Part shown: positions 55,608 to 64,000 of the stretch, one piece after another
Numbering within the stretch: the first letter of the stretch is position 1
How the letters are laid out: each line of letters opens with the position of its first letter
Assembly: GCF_009646115.1 (NCBI RefSeq)
Contig: NZ_CP045720.1
Location: forward strand, 248,001-312,000
Origin: Pantoea eucalypti
GTDB lineage: Bacteria; Pseudomonadota; Gammaproteobacteria; Enterobacterales; Enterobacteriaceae
DNA: 64,000 nucleotides
Reading direction: 5' to 3'
The notes under the pieces: model-generated
Told to the model about the DNA's origin: nothing
Databases searched by the model: none
Seen by the model: the letters and a program-made list of their open reading frames with translations, nothing else
Position numbers and translations under genes: made by a program

Positions 55608-56267
55608 ATGTCTGAACCTTTCCAGCGCCAGCCGCTGCCGCTGCCGGGCGGTCATAAAAAAGTCCTGCTGCACTCCTGTTGCGCGCCCTGTTCGGGTGAA
55701 GTGATGGAAGCGATGCTGGCATCCGGTATTGAATACACCATTTATTTTTACAACCCGAATATTCACCCGCTCAAAGAGTATGAGCTGCGAAAAGAGGAGA
55801 ATATTCGCTTTGCCGAAAAATTTGGTGTGCCGTTTGTGGATGCGGACTATGACCGGGATAACTGGTTTGAGCGCGCGCGCGGGCTGGAGTGGTCACCGGA
55901 ACGGGGTGAGCGCTGCACCATGTGCTTTGATATGCGTTTTGAGCGTACGGCACTCTATGCCCATGAGAACGGCTTCCCGGTGATGACCAGTTGCCTGGGG
56001 ATCTCACGCTGGAAAGATATGAAGCAGATTAACAGCTGTGGTGTCCGCGCCGCGTCAGCATATCCGGATCTGATGTACTGGGATTTTAACTGGCGTAAAG
56101 GCGGTGGGTCTTCGCGCATGATTGAAATCAGTAAGCGCGAGAGTTTTTATCAGCAGGAATATTGTGGCTGCGTCTATTCACTGCGCGACACCAATCGTCA
56201 TCGCGTCGCCCAGGGGCGTGAGCGCATTCAGATTGGCGTGCAATATTATCAGCCGGATGAAGCCTGA
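55608..56267 (+). CDS. queH: Epoxyqueuosine reductase QueH
   Basis: Reduces epoxyqueuosine to queuosine in tRNA, the last step of queuosine synthesis; the non-homologous alternative to QueG. 219 residues from ATG 55608 (GAAGG five bases upstream). The iron-sulfur/metal cysteine motifs are intact: [10 protein letters not shown] near residue 23 and [14 protein letters not shown] near 100, plus a late [24 protein letters not shown] is a DUF208 family signature. Its stop codon abuts the stop of the convergent AraC gene with no gap. Confidence 0.93.
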   Translation: MSEPFQRQPLPLPGGHKKVLLHSCCAPCSGEVMEAMLASGIEYTIYFYNPNIHPLKEYELRKEENIRFAEKFGVPFVDADYDRDNWFERARGLEWSPERGERCTMCFDMRFERTALYAHENGFPVMTSCLGISRWKDMKQINSCGVRAASAYPDLMYWDFNWRKGGGSSRMIEISKRESFYQQEYCGCVYSLRDTNRHRVAQGRERIQIGVQYYQPDEA

Positions 56268-56768
56268 TTAACCCCTGTCGCGGAATGGCTCAGCCTGCGT
56301 ATATTCGTGCGTGAAGTGCGTAACAGGCCGGACTGTTACGCCAGCATCCGGCTTTATACTTTCCTCACGCACAAAGCTGCATAAGGTACAGGGATGCGCT
56401 ACCTCAGCCAGCTGCTGTTTCGCCTTGTGGTTCATCTGACGTTTGCGACAGGTGCTCGGCGTGCAACCCATAATCTGTTTAAAAGAGCGGGTAAAAGATT
56501 GCTGGCTTTCAAAATGGTATTTCAGTGCCAGAGTGATAACAGGTGTCTGGCTGTTTTTTAAATCATGAATGCTGGCGTTAAGTTTTCTCTTACGAATATA
56601 ACGCGCCAGTGTTTCATTATGGTAACGGGCAAAGAGTTTCTGTAAATACCATCTGGAATAACCTGCCTTTATGGCAATATCATCAACACTCAGGCGCTGG
56701 CCAGGATTATTATTAATCCATTCAGTGACAGAGATGATTACGCTTTCATTATATTTATTTTCGCTCAT
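56268..56768 (-). CDS. Short AraC-family regulator (MarA/SoxS/RamA-like)
   Basis: DNA-binding protein of 166 residues. Two helix-turn-helix motifs fill the first 105 residues: SVDDIAIKAGYSRWYLQKLFARYH and VITLALKYHFESQQSFTRSFKQIMGCTPS, the MarA/SoxS/Rob layout with no N-terminal ligand domain. An extra C-terminal tail of about 55 residues (with HPCTLCSFVREE) is longer than in SoxS (107) or MarA (127). Such proteins usually activate efflux and stress genes; whether this one does is inference. It ends head-on against queH. Confidence 0.85.
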   Translation of the reverse strand: MSENKYNESVIISVTEWINNNPGQRLSVDDIAIKAGYSRWYLQKLFARYHNETLARYIRKRKLNASIHDLKNSQTPVITLALKYHFESQQSFTRSFKQIMGCTPSTCRKRQMNHKAKQQLAEVAHPCTLCSFVREESIKPDAGVTVRPVTHFTHEYTQAEPFRDRG

Positions 56769-57107
56769 AGCGACTCCACGGTTAAATTCATCACGAATGT
56801 GAAAAATCTACCTTAATGTTCTTATTCTTTGCGTAAACATTTTTCAGGTTTTGAGTTTTTATCTCCTGATATTATTCATCCGAACAGCCGTTTTTTATTA
56901 AATTAGATGAATTGTGATAAATCTGTTGGGAAATATAGATGATTGATATCTGGCAGATAAAAATTAAATCAGGCGCTATGCCGCTGACCACCTCCTGATG
57001 AATCCTGGCAGCCGCCGTGTTATTAACGTGATAGCACCGCCTGGCAATAGATTTTTCACAATGACATGCCAGGCTTACGACTCACCTTTAACATGGAGTA
57101 CCCCCGG
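56769..57107. other. Gene-free divergent region
   Basis: 339 bases, A+T-rich between 56800 and 56960, with no credible gene. It should hold promoters for the AraC gene (minus) and the hydrolase gene (plus). I could not identify a convincing marbox or other operator. Confidence 0.5.
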
Positions 57108-58130
57108 ATGAGCCCGACATACGCGCTGAAAAAACCGCTTGCCGCCTTGCTCACCTCGCTGGCCTTATTGGCTCATGCACCTGCCCATGCTGCGTCTGTG
57201 TATGGCGAACAGCTGGAGGGGTTTCAATATCCCTATCCTCTGCAGCATTTTGACTTTCAGTCTCAGCAGCAACCGCTGAGCATGGGCTTTATGGATGTCA
57301 AACCGGTGCAACGTGCCAACGGCAAAACCGTGGTGCTGATGCACGGTAAAAACTTCTGTGGCGCGACCTGGGAAGAGACGATTCGCGCACTGAGTCAGCA
57401 GGGATATCGCGTTATCGCGCCCGACCAGATTGGCTTCTGCAGCTCGACCAAGCCCGCCAGCTATCAATACAGTTTTCAGCAACTGGCAGAGAACACCCAT
57501 CAGCTGCTTGCACGGCTGGGAGTGGAGAAGGCGGTCATTGTCGGTCATTCAACCGGCGGGATGCTGGCAACGCGTTATGCGTTGATGTACCCGGCGCAGA
57601 CGCAGAAGCTGGTACTGGTTAACCCGATAGGGCTGGAGGACTGGAAAGCCAAAGGTGCACCGTGGCGTTCGGTGGATCAGTGGTATCAGCGCGAACTCAA
57701 ACTCAGCGCGGCGGGTATTAAGAAGTATGAACAGCAGACTTACTATGTCGGGCGCTGGAAACCTGAATATGATAAGTGGGTCGATATGCTGGCCGGACTA
57801 AACAGTGGGCCGGGCCATCAGAAGGTGGCGTGGAACTCCGCCTTAATCTACGACATGATCTTCACTCAACCGGTGTTTTATGAGTTCGGCGATCTCAGGG
57901 TGCCGACCACTCTGATAATCGGTACGTCAGATACCACGGCCATTGGCAGTGATATCGCACCGGCGGAGGTGAAAGCCCGGTTGGGTGATTATGCGGTGCT
58001 GGGAAAAGAGGCGGCTAAACGTATCCCGGGCGCGCGCTTAATTGAATTTCCTGGCATGGGGCACGCACCACAAATGGAAGATCCGGCTAAGTTTAATCAG
58101 ACGCTGCTCGACGATCTGGCCCGTCCCTGA
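57108..58130 (+). CDS. Secreted alpha/beta hydrolase
   Basis: Periplasmic hydrolase of 340 residues. A signal peptide (KKPLAALLTSLALLAHAPAHA) follows ATG 57108, which has GGAG about nine bases upstream; earlier in-frame ATGs at 57066 and 57093 would put residues before the signal. Catalytic Ser in GHSTGGMLATRYAL near 145, Asp in GTSDTTAIG region near 275, His in GMGHAPQMEDP near 320. The MHGKNFCGATWEETI oxyanion region places it near the epoxide-hydrolase / haloperoxidase-like group. Substrate unknown. Confidence 0.85.
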   Translation: MSPTYALKKPLAALLTSLALLAHAPAHAASVYGEQLEGFQYPYPLQHFDFQSQQQPLSMGFMDVKPVQRANGKTVVLMHGKNFCGATWEETIRALSQQGYRVIAPDQIGFCSSTKPASYQYSFQQLAENTHQLLARLGVEKAVIVGHSTGGMLATRYALMYPAQTQKLVLVNPIGLEDWKAKGAPWRSVDQWYQRELKLSAAGIKKYEQQTYYVGRWKPEYDKWVDMLAGLNSGPGHQKVAWNSALIYDMIFTQPVFYEFGDLRVPTTLIIGTSDTTAIGSDIAPAEVKARLGDYAVLGKEAAKRIPGARLIEFPGMGHAPQMEDPAKFNQTLLDDLARP

Positions 58131-58156
58131 CCCCTCAGGCGCTGCGGCGCCTGACC

Positions 58157-59128
58157 TTACACGGCAATGCGTTTCTGATTTTTAGTCAGATACATCTGTT
58201 TATCGCTGTCGTGCAGTAACTGTTCCAGCGATTGCGGATTGGCCGGGTCAAACTCTACCACGCCGGAAGAGAACTGCAGGCGGTAACGTCGGTTCAGGCT
58301 GACTGACTGCTGGTGCAGATAACGGTCGAACTGCATGAGCAGCGCTTCACTCTGCTGCTGCTGCAGGCCATCAAACAGCACCACAAACTCATCGCCGCCC
58401 AGGCGGGCAAACAGGTCGGAATGTTTGAACGCCACTTTCATCGCATTGGCAAAGTCCATCAGCGCGCGATCGCCTTCGCGATGGCCCAGTGTGTCATTAA
58501 TCTGCTTAAACTTATCGAGATCGAGAAAAGTCAGACAGGCGGGACGGTTTTTCCTCTGGCACTCATTAAGCACCATCTGTCCCAGCGTCATAAAACCGCG
58601 GCGATTGGTAATCTGCGTCAGTTCATCACAGGTAGCCGTCTGAAAGGCGATCAATTCCGCTTCAGCCATGGCGGCGAGATCGCGCATGGTGGCCTGATCC
58701 TCTTCATTAAACTGACGCGGCTCACGACCAATAATACAGAACGTACCCATTTTGGCACCGCCCGGCGCACGCAGCGGACAGCCCGCATAAAAGCGAATGT
58801 GTGGTTCGCCAGTCACCAGCGGATTATCGTGAAAACGTTCATCCTGTAACGCATCTTCAACGATCATGATTTCATCCTGCAGGATAGCGTGGCCGCAAAA
58901 CGAGATATTCCGTGGCGATCCGGTAGGCGTATAACCCTGTGCAGATTTAAACCACTGGTGATCTTCTTCCAGCAGGCTGACTAACGCGATAGGCACGTCA
59001 TACAGGCGGCGCGCCAGGCGAGTTAAACGATCAAATCGTTCTTCCGCTGGCGTATTCATTATGTTCAGCGCACGCAACTGCGATAAACGTTGTGCCTCGT
59101 CGGCGGCGATTTCAGGTGCTTTCATCAC
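58157..59128 (-). CDS. GAF-GGDEF diguanylate cyclase
   Basis: Probable cyclic-di-GMP synthase of 323 residues, soluble. N-terminal GAF domain (about 20-160: LYDVPIALVSLLEEDHQWFKS, ISFCGHAIL, FYAGCPL, GTFCIIG) then a GGDEF domain (about 165-320) with intact LFARLGGDEFVVLF. The inhibitory I-site, normally RxxD just upstream, reads KHSD, so product inhibition may be weak or lost. The start may be the second Met (59125). It follows hemB on the same strand after a 96-base gap. Confidence 0.9.
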   Translation of the reverse strand: MMKAPEIAADEAQRLSQLRALNIMNTPAEERFDRLTRLARRLYDVPIALVSLLEEDHQWFKSAQGYTPTGSPRNISFCGHAILQDEIMIVEDALQDERFHDNPLVTGEPHIRFYAGCPLRAPGGAKMGTFCIIGREPRQFNEEDQATMRDLAAMAEAELIAFQTATCDELTQITNRRGFMTLGQMVLNECQRKNRPACLTFLDLDKFKQINDTLGHREGDRALMDFANAMKVAFKHSDLFARLGGDEFVVLFDGLQQQQSEALLMQFDRYLHQQSVSLNRRYRLQFSSGVVEFDPANPQSLEQLLHDSDKQMYLTKNQKRIAV

Positions 59129-59224
59129 AGAGCCCTTTGGTTTTTAGCTGAAGCCAGGTTCTGGTGTGTGCCTAACAGCGAAGAAGAGCGTGATACAGCG
59201 ACCACGCTCTTTATGAGGAGGGGA

Positions 59225-60202
59225 TCAGAGCACTTTTTGTTCGGCGAGATCAAGGGCGAAATAGCTGAAAATGAGGTCGGCTCCGGCGCGTTTAATCGCA
59301 CCGAGGCTTTCCAGCACCACATTGCGCTCATCAATGGCACCGGCCTGTGCGGCAAATTTAATCATCGCGTATTCGCCACTCACCTGATAAGCCGCCAGCG
59401 GCAGTTCGGTGCGTTCGCGGATATCGCGCAGAATATCCAGATAAGCGCCTGCCGGTTTCACCATCAATGAGTCCGCGCCCTGCGCCGCATCAAGCAACGA
59501 TTCACGGATCGCTTCCCGACGGTTCATCGGGTTCATCTGGTAGGTTTTACGGTCGCCTTTCAGCGCCGTTCCGGCCGCTTCACGGAACGGGCCGTAAAAC
59601 GATGAAGCGAATTTGGTGGAATAAGACATGATGGCGGTCTGGGTGAAGCCTGCCGCATCAAGTGCGCGGCGAATCGCCTCAACCTGACCATCCATCGCCG
59701 CTGACGGGGCGATGAAGTCTGCACCGGCTGCGGCGGCAACAACGGCCTGCTTGCCCAGGTTTGCCAGGGTTGCATCGTTATCGACGCCGTGATCACAGAG
59801 CACACCACAGTGGCCGTGGCTGGTGTATTCACAGAAGCAGGTGTCAGACATCACAATCATTTCCGGTACGGTATCTTTGCAGATGCGCGACATGCGCGCC
59901 ACCAGACCGTTTTCGTTCCAGGCATCGCTGCCGGTGGCGTCGGTGTGGTGAGAAATACCGAAGGTCATCACCGAGCGGATGCCCGCTTTGGCGATGCGCT
60001 CAATCTCATAGGCGAGACGCTTTTCCGGAATTCGCATCACGCCAGGCATCGCCTGAATCGCTTTGTAATCGTCGACTTCTTCTTCAACAAAGATAGGCAG
60101 AGCCAGATCGTTCAGGCTCAGGGATGACTCCTGGAACATTTCACGCATTGAGGCGCTGGCGCGCAATCTTCTTGGGCGCTGGATAAGGGAATAATCAGAC
60201 AT
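59225..60202 (-). CDS. hemB: Delta-aminolevulinic acid dehydratase (porphobilinogen synthase)
   Basis: Joins two aminolevulinate molecules into porphobilinogen, the second step of haem synthesis; cytoplasmic octamer. About 325 residues. The zinc cysteines are in [15 protein letters not shown], the two active lysines in [15 protein letters not shown] and [18 protein letters not shown] at the start and YEMIKFAA-like [14 protein letters not shown] match E. coli HemB. I take ATG 60202 as start; ATG 60208 two codons earlier is equally possible. Confidence 0.96.
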   Translation of the reverse strand: MSDYSLIQRPRRLRASASMREMFQESSLSLNDLALPIFVEEEVDDYKAIQAMPGVMRIPEKRLAYEIERIAKAGIRSVMTFGISHHTDATGSDAWNENGLVARMSRICKDTVPEMIVMSDTCFCEYTSHGHCGVLCDHGVDNDATLANLGKQAVVAAAAGADFIAPSAAMDGQVEAIRRALDAAGFTQTAIMSYSTKFASSFYGPFREAAGTALKGDRKTYQMNPMNRREAIRESLLDAAQGADSLMVKPAGAYLDILRDIRERTELPLAAYQVSGEYAMIKFAAQAGAIDERNVVLESLGAIKRAGADLIFSYFALDLAEQKVL

Positions 60203-60290
60203 TTTCATTCTTACGCAGGTGAAAAAAGTAACAACAGTTTACTCCCTTTGACCGCGAGGGATGAAGGTTTGTGTGCGGTAACAGAGAGGG

Positions 60291-60322
60291 AAAAGCGCTC
60301 TCCCGCCGGGCGACGGGAGAGC
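60291..60322 (-). terminator. Terminator of proP
   Basis: Read on the minus strand, GCTCTCCCG, an eight-base loop and CGGGAGAGC (60297-60322) are followed by GCTTTT. Lies eight bases past the proP stop and upstream of hemB. Confidence 0.8.
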
Positions 60323-60329
60323 AGAACGA

Positions 60330-61835
60330 TTACTCGTTGATATCCGGATGCTGCTGCACCAGGTTTTTACGTTTCGCTTCCAGGCGGGCGATCTCTGCAT
60401 CGATATCTTCGATTTTGTTCTCGATGTTATCGTGATGTTCCTGCAGGATTTCGCGCGCTTCTTCCATATCGGACGCAGCTGGCGTTGCACCTTTCAGTGG
60501 CTTGTTTGCCGTCTCTTTCATGGAAAGACCGGTAATCAGACCAATGATCGCCACCACCATCAGGTAGTAGGCTGGCATGTAAAGATTGTTGGTGGTTTCA
60601 ACCAGCCAGGCGGCCAGCGTTGGCGTCAGACCCGCAACCAGTACAGAGATGTTAAACGCACTGGCCAGCGCACTGTAACGGATATGGGTCGGGAACATCG
60701 CAGGCAGCGACGAGGCCATGACACCGGTAAACGAGTTAAGAATAACGGCCATCAGCAGCAGACCACCAAAAATCAGTCCCAGCACGCCACTGTTAATCAT
60801 CATAAAGGCGGGAATGGCAAAGACCAGCAGAGCGATACTGCCGATGATAACAAAGGGACGACGGCCAAAGCGGTCACTCATCATGCCGATCACAGGCTGA
60901 ACAAACAGCATACCGATCATGATAGCGATGATAATCATCACACCATGGTCTTCGCTGTAGTGCAGGTTATGCGACAGGTAACTCGGCATATACGTCAGTA
61001 ACATGTAGTAGGTGACGTTGGTGGCGATAACCAGACCGATACAGGAGAGCAGGCTGCGCCAGTGTTTGGTTGCAATTTCCTTAAACGAGACTTTCGGACC
61101 ATCCTGCAGGCCTTCGCGGTCACCCTGTTCCAGTTTGTCCACATGCTGCTGGAATGCCGGGGTCTCTTCCAGCGCATGACGCAGATAAAGGCCGATAATG
61201 CCCAGCGGCAGCGCCACGAAGAACGGCAGACGCCAGCCCCACTCAAGGAAACGTGCTTCTCCGATAACAGAAGAGATCAGCACGACCAGACCCGCACCGA
61301 GTACAAAGCCCGCAATTGAGCCAAAGTCGAGCCAGCTTCCCATAAAGCCGCGTTTGCGGTCAGGCGAATACTCCGCCACGAAGATTGAGGCGCCGGTATA
61401 TTCACCGCCCACGGAGAAGCCCTGCGCCATCTTCGCAAGCAGCAGCAGAATCGGTGCCCAGATGCCGATAGACGCATAGGACGGTATCAGGCCGATACAG
61501 AAGGTACTGACCGACATGATGATAATGGTAATGGAGAGGATTTTCTGACGACCATATTTGTCGCCCAGCATACCGAAGAAGAGGCCACCCAGCGGACGGA
61601 TCAGGAAGGGTACAGAGAAGGTTGCCAGTGCAGCAATCATCTGAATGCCGGGTGACACGTCCGGGAAGAAGACTTTACCCAGCGCATAGGCCACGAAGCC
61701 ATACACACCGAAGTCAAACCATTCCATCGCGTTACCCAGAGAGGCCGCAGTGATGGCTTTACGTAAACGAGCATCATCAATGATGGTGACATCATTGATC
61801 CCAATTGGTTTTACACGCTTCCTACGCAATTTCAT
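60330..61835 (-). CDS. proP: Osmoprotectant:H+ symporter ProP
   Basis: Inner-membrane MFS osmosensor and carrier for proline, glycine betaine and ectoine. 501 residues (E. coli 500). MEWFDFGVYGFVAYALGKVFFP in helix 1, the LGDKYGRQKIL loop, AKMAQGFSVGGEYTGASIFVAEYSPDRKRGFMGSW split across helices 4-5, and the long hydrophilic C-terminus with a heptad coiled coil (EEAREILQEHHDNIENKI region, last 45 residues) that tunes osmosensing. All match E. coli ProP. A CRP-like box lies about 180 bases upstream of the start. Confidence 0.96.
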   Translation of the reverse strand: MKLRRKRVKPIGINDVTIIDDARLRKAITAASLGNAMEWFDFGVYGFVAYALGKVFFPDVSPGIQMIAALATFSVPFLIRPLGGLFFGMLGDKYGRQKILSITIIIMSVSTFCIGLIPSYASIGIWAPILLLLAKMAQGFSVGGEYTGASIFVAEYSPDRKRGFMGSWLDFGSIAGFVLGAGLVVLISSVIGEARFLEWGWRLPFFVALPLGIIGLYLRHALEETPAFQQHVDKLEQGDREGLQDGPKVSFKEIATKHWRSLLSCIGLVIATNVTYYMLLTYMPSYLSHNLHYSEDHGVMIIIAIMIGMLFVQPVIGMMSDRFGRRPFVIIGSIALLVFAIPAFMMINSGVLGLIFGGLLLMAVILNSFTGVMASSLPAMFPTHIRYSALASAFNISVLVAGLTPTLAAWLVETTNNLYMPAYYLMVVAIIGLITGLSMKETANKPLKGATPAASDMEEAREILQEHHDNIENKIEDIDAEIARLEAKRKNLVQQHPDINE

Positions 61836-62296
61836 AGAATTACCCTGTAATGGAACACGAAAGTCCTCAACGGCGCGAGCCGTGGTAAATCGTTCAGACC
61901 GCTGCGTTGAGAAATTTAAGCATAGCCGTAATTAAGCGCTCATTACGCGCCAGCGAACACAATAATTACTGTTGTGATTATTGCAAACAGCGACAGAGTA
62001 TACCGTTTTTGTGTGATATCTGTCATGTTTGAGCTAATGCTGACCTGTTCCGGCAATCTTTATGACTGTTTAGCACCGCAAAAAAATTATCACGCTGCGT
62101 GACGACAGCCGTTTTTTTCAGCAGATTGTCTGCGCAAGTGATGTTTATTTGCGCTTAACGGGAGGGATCCCTGTCCGACGGTTCAGTGCGAAGGGTCGGG
62201 GGCTGGACATTATTCGTCGGTGAACGAGCTGGCGCAAGAGCCGCGGGTGGCAATCCCGGTTTCGGTGTCGTCCGGTTTTCGATGTGCTGCGGAGGT
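61836..62296. other. proP upstream region
   Basis: 461 bases between the proP start and the stop of the EAL gene, no gene seen. The half near proP should hold its promoters (E. coli has two, P1 under CRP and P2 under Fis/sigma-S). A frame read on the minus strand across 62155-62556 overlaps the EAL gene and is discounted. Confidence 0.5.
62012..62027 (-). promoter_or_regulatory. Candidate CRP box of proP
   Basis: TGTGA, six bases, TCATG at 62012-62027 matches the CRP consensus at eight of ten positions, 177-192 bases upstream of the proP start. E. coli proP P1 has a CRP site at a similar distance, which supports the reading. Confidence 0.45.
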
Positions 62297-63883
62297 TCAA
62301 ACGTGACACGGGTCAGCCAGCACACGCTGATCCCCCTGACGCGCCAGCCACTCTGCCAGCGATGTGTTATCCATCGGGCGGGCGTAATAAAAACCCTGAA
62401 TAAACACGACGCCGCGCTGTTGGAGATAGCAAAATTGCAGCTCCGTTTCCACACCTTCACCCAGCACCTCCAGCGCCAGACTGTGACTGAGATTGATGAT
62501 CGCATCCAGCACTGGCGTTTCGCCTTCCAGCGATTCGATAGCGTTAATGAATCCACGATCGATTTTCAGATAATCCAGCGTGAAGGTCTGTAAGTAACTC
62601 AGTGAGCAGTGGCCGGTACCAAAATCATCAATCGCAACCTTCATACCCGCATGGCGTAACTGCTCCAGCTTACGCGCCACCGCTTCACCCTCTTTAATCA
62701 GACTGCGCTCAGTCAGCTCAAGCGTAATGACAAACTGCTTATCTTTTATTTTGTCGGCGAATTGCAGCATATCGCGAACAAAATCAGGATGCTGCAGATG
62801 CTCCGCCGCCACGTTAATCGCAAGGTGAAAATGGGGATCCACCTGCCAGCTCTGCACATCCTCTGCAATCAAATCGAGCAGGTGGCGGGTCAGCGGCACA
62901 ATCATCCCTTCCGCTTCTGCTGCACCAATAAAAATATCAGGCCGAACGCCGTTACCGTCGGACGTTGTCCAGCGCAGCAGCACCTCTGCACCGCTACAGC
63001 GTTGCCGCCGGTTATCATAGACTGGCTGATAGTGCGCCCTGAACTGGCCGCAGATGATGGCCCGGCGAATCTCATCGCGCCATGAAATACGCCGTCGCAG
63101 CCAGTTCGCCGTCAGCATCATCAGCAGAACAGAAAAGATCGCCGCCATCGGCATGATAATAAAAATCACCTGGCGCCAGGCAGAGATCAGCTCAGTGGGC
63201 GAGGCAATCAGAGTGACAGAGAGCGGGTAGCGGTTTGAACGGGCCTCATAAATCAGAGGCTCAAACCAGCCGGATGCAGCAATTTGTGGGTCACCAAACG
63301 AGATGGGGGCGCCGTCGCTGAATGCCATGCTGAAATGATAGCGGTGAGTGCTGCTGATAGCGCGCATCAGATCAAGCAGATACTGGCCATCAACCACTGC
63401 CCAGAATCCCACGCCATCAGGCAGGTCACGCAAAAAAATCACGGCCGGGCGATCCGGCACACCGGAGGTGCCGGCAATTGACAGGCTCCACCAGGCTTTT
63501 CCGGTGACCGGCGCATCGCGCATGATCATATCTTTCAGTAAACCCGGCATGGTTCCATATGCTGACGAACAGCCAATTCTGTTTTCTTCAATTTTACCGA
63601 CTGCGCGGAAATAGGGATTCAGTGAGCCGATGCGCTGTAACTGATTCTGAATCTGACTGCAGGGCTGATACTGAAACTGGCGCAGCGTATTAATCATATC
63701 CCAGGCGCTGTCACTCATTCTTTCAGCCTGAGAGAGCAGGGTATTGGCTGCATTCACCTGATGCTGCTGGACGGTGTGGCGCGCATCCAGAGCAGTAAAA
63801 AAAAGGCCAATAAGCAGAGGCAGCACACCGGAGAAAATAATCACCAGCCTGGCATAGTCGCGTTTTCGTTTCAGTAGCGGCAC
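62297..63883 (-). CDS. CSS-motif EAL cyclic-di-GMP phosphodiesterase
   Basis: Membrane phosphodiesterase of 528 residues of the class with a periplasmic disulfide sensor. Membrane helices at about 12-32 and 240-262 flank a periplasmic domain bearing the CSS motif (RIGCSSAYG near 105) and a partner Cys at QYQPCSQ. The EAL domain (about 275-515) has EVLLRW for the EAL signature, NVAAEHL, ELTERSL, IDDFGTGHCSLSYL, LKIDRGF, EGVET and QGFYYARP, so all catalytic residues look intact. Related to E. coli PdeB/PdeC-type proteins. It is the last gene; 63884-64000 holds its upstream region only. Confidence 0.92.
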   Translation of the reverse strand: MPLLKRKRDYARLVIIFSGVLPLLIGLFFTALDARHTVQQHQVNAANTLLSQAERMSDSAWDMINTLRQFQYQPCSQIQNQLQRIGSLNPYFRAVGKIEENRIGCSSAYGTMPGLLKDMIMRDAPVTGKAWWSLSIAGTSGVPDRPAVIFLRDLPDGVGFWAVVDGQYLLDLMRAISSTHRYHFSMAFSDGAPISFGDPQIAASGWFEPLIYEARSNRYPLSVTLIASPTELISAWRQVIFIIMPMAAIFSVLLMMLTANWLRRRISWRDEIRRAIICGQFRAHYQPVYDNRRQRCSGAEVLLRWTTSDGNGVRPDIFIGAAEAEGMIVPLTRHLLDLIAEDVQSWQVDPHFHLAINVAAEHLQHPDFVRDMLQFADKIKDKQFVITLELTERSLIKEGEAVARKLEQLRHAGMKVAIDDFGTGHCSLSYLQTFTLDYLKIDRGFINAIESLEGETPVLDAIINLSHSLALEVLGEGVETELQFCYLQQRGVVFIQGFYYARPMDNTSLAEWLARQGDQRVLADPCHV

Positions 63884-64000
63884 CGCTGAATCCTCTGAGT
63901 ATTATTCGTTTTATGCAGGGGCTGAACAGTTGCGCAGCATAGCATTTCTCCGGGCCAGGCAGATTAGCGTTTTTGCGAGCAACAGAACTGACTCAGGTCA

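Noticed and set aside
62155..62556. Minus-strand 133-codon frame at the end of the EAL gene
   Set aside because: Shifted frame of the EAL domain itself; composition Arg/Pro/Trp-rich.
1..64000. tRNA, rRNA genes or CRISPR arrays
   Set aside because: No cloverleaf with TTCRA loop, rRNA core sequence or regularly spaced repeat was noticed on reading; a covariance-model scan would be needed to exclude small RNAs.

Overview
The window is chromosomal-type DNA of a gamma-proteobacterium of the order Enterobacterales, most likely Erwiniaceae (Pantoea or a close relative). The reasons are the block gor, rlmJ, prlC, rsmJ, uspA, uspB, pitA, yhiN, which follows the Escherichia coli order (with dtpB missing and rbn plus a CPBP protease inserted), near-identical signatures in KdpFABCD, Gor and YqhA, and a generally G+C-rich base composition. 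The species call is inference; no rRNA or tRNA gene is present to test it.

Layout. 1-8259: an L-galactonate regulator and dehydrogenase (lgoR partial, lgoD), a nucleoside hydrolase, crcB behind a fluoride riboswitch, a TIM-barrel isomerase, an esterase, a Xi-class glutathione transferase with a LysR regulator, and a FemAB-like protein. 8256-13430: an ABC exporter, a GNAT acetyltransferase, an orphan sugar-binding protein and a sugar-acid-type MFS carrier. 13411-15000: a broken hydroxyacid dehydrogenase followed by an A+T-rich two-gene cassette that looks like a pore-forming toxin with a membrane immunity protein. 15380-16546: an HD-GYP protein. 16554-23746: kdpFABC and kdpD, without kdpE. 23801-29476: yqhA, a LysR/MFS pair, a CPA1 antiporter with a small secreted protein, and a Tat-type hydrolase.

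29594-38085 is the most coherent unnamed system: a porin, a glycerophosphodiester phosphodiesterase, a complete ABC importer (binding protein, two permeases, ATPase) and an inositol-monophosphatase-family enzyme, all on the minus strand, with a divergent ROK-family regulator. I infer uptake and stepwise dephosphorylation of a phosphodiester such as glycerophosphoinositol; the substrate is not shown by the sequence.

38143-50632 is mainly conserved core: glutathione reductase, RNase BN/Z, two rRNA methyltransferases, oligopeptidase A, stress proteins, the phosphate carrier PitA, YhiN and an aldo/keto reductase. 50926-58130 holds an unknown two-gene membrane operon, a striking 45-base palindrome, a LacI regulator divergent from a short-chain dehydrogenase, a GalP-like symporter behind a good CRP site, queH, a short AraC regulator and a secreted hydrolase. 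58157-63883 has a GAF-GGDEF protein, hemB, proP and a CSS-EAL phosphodiesterase. Three c-di-GMP turnover proteins (HD-GYP, GGDEF, EAL) are spread through the window.

I found no rRNA, tRNA, CRISPR array, transposase or integrase. Functions rest on reading motifs and remembered family sequences; no search or alignment was run.
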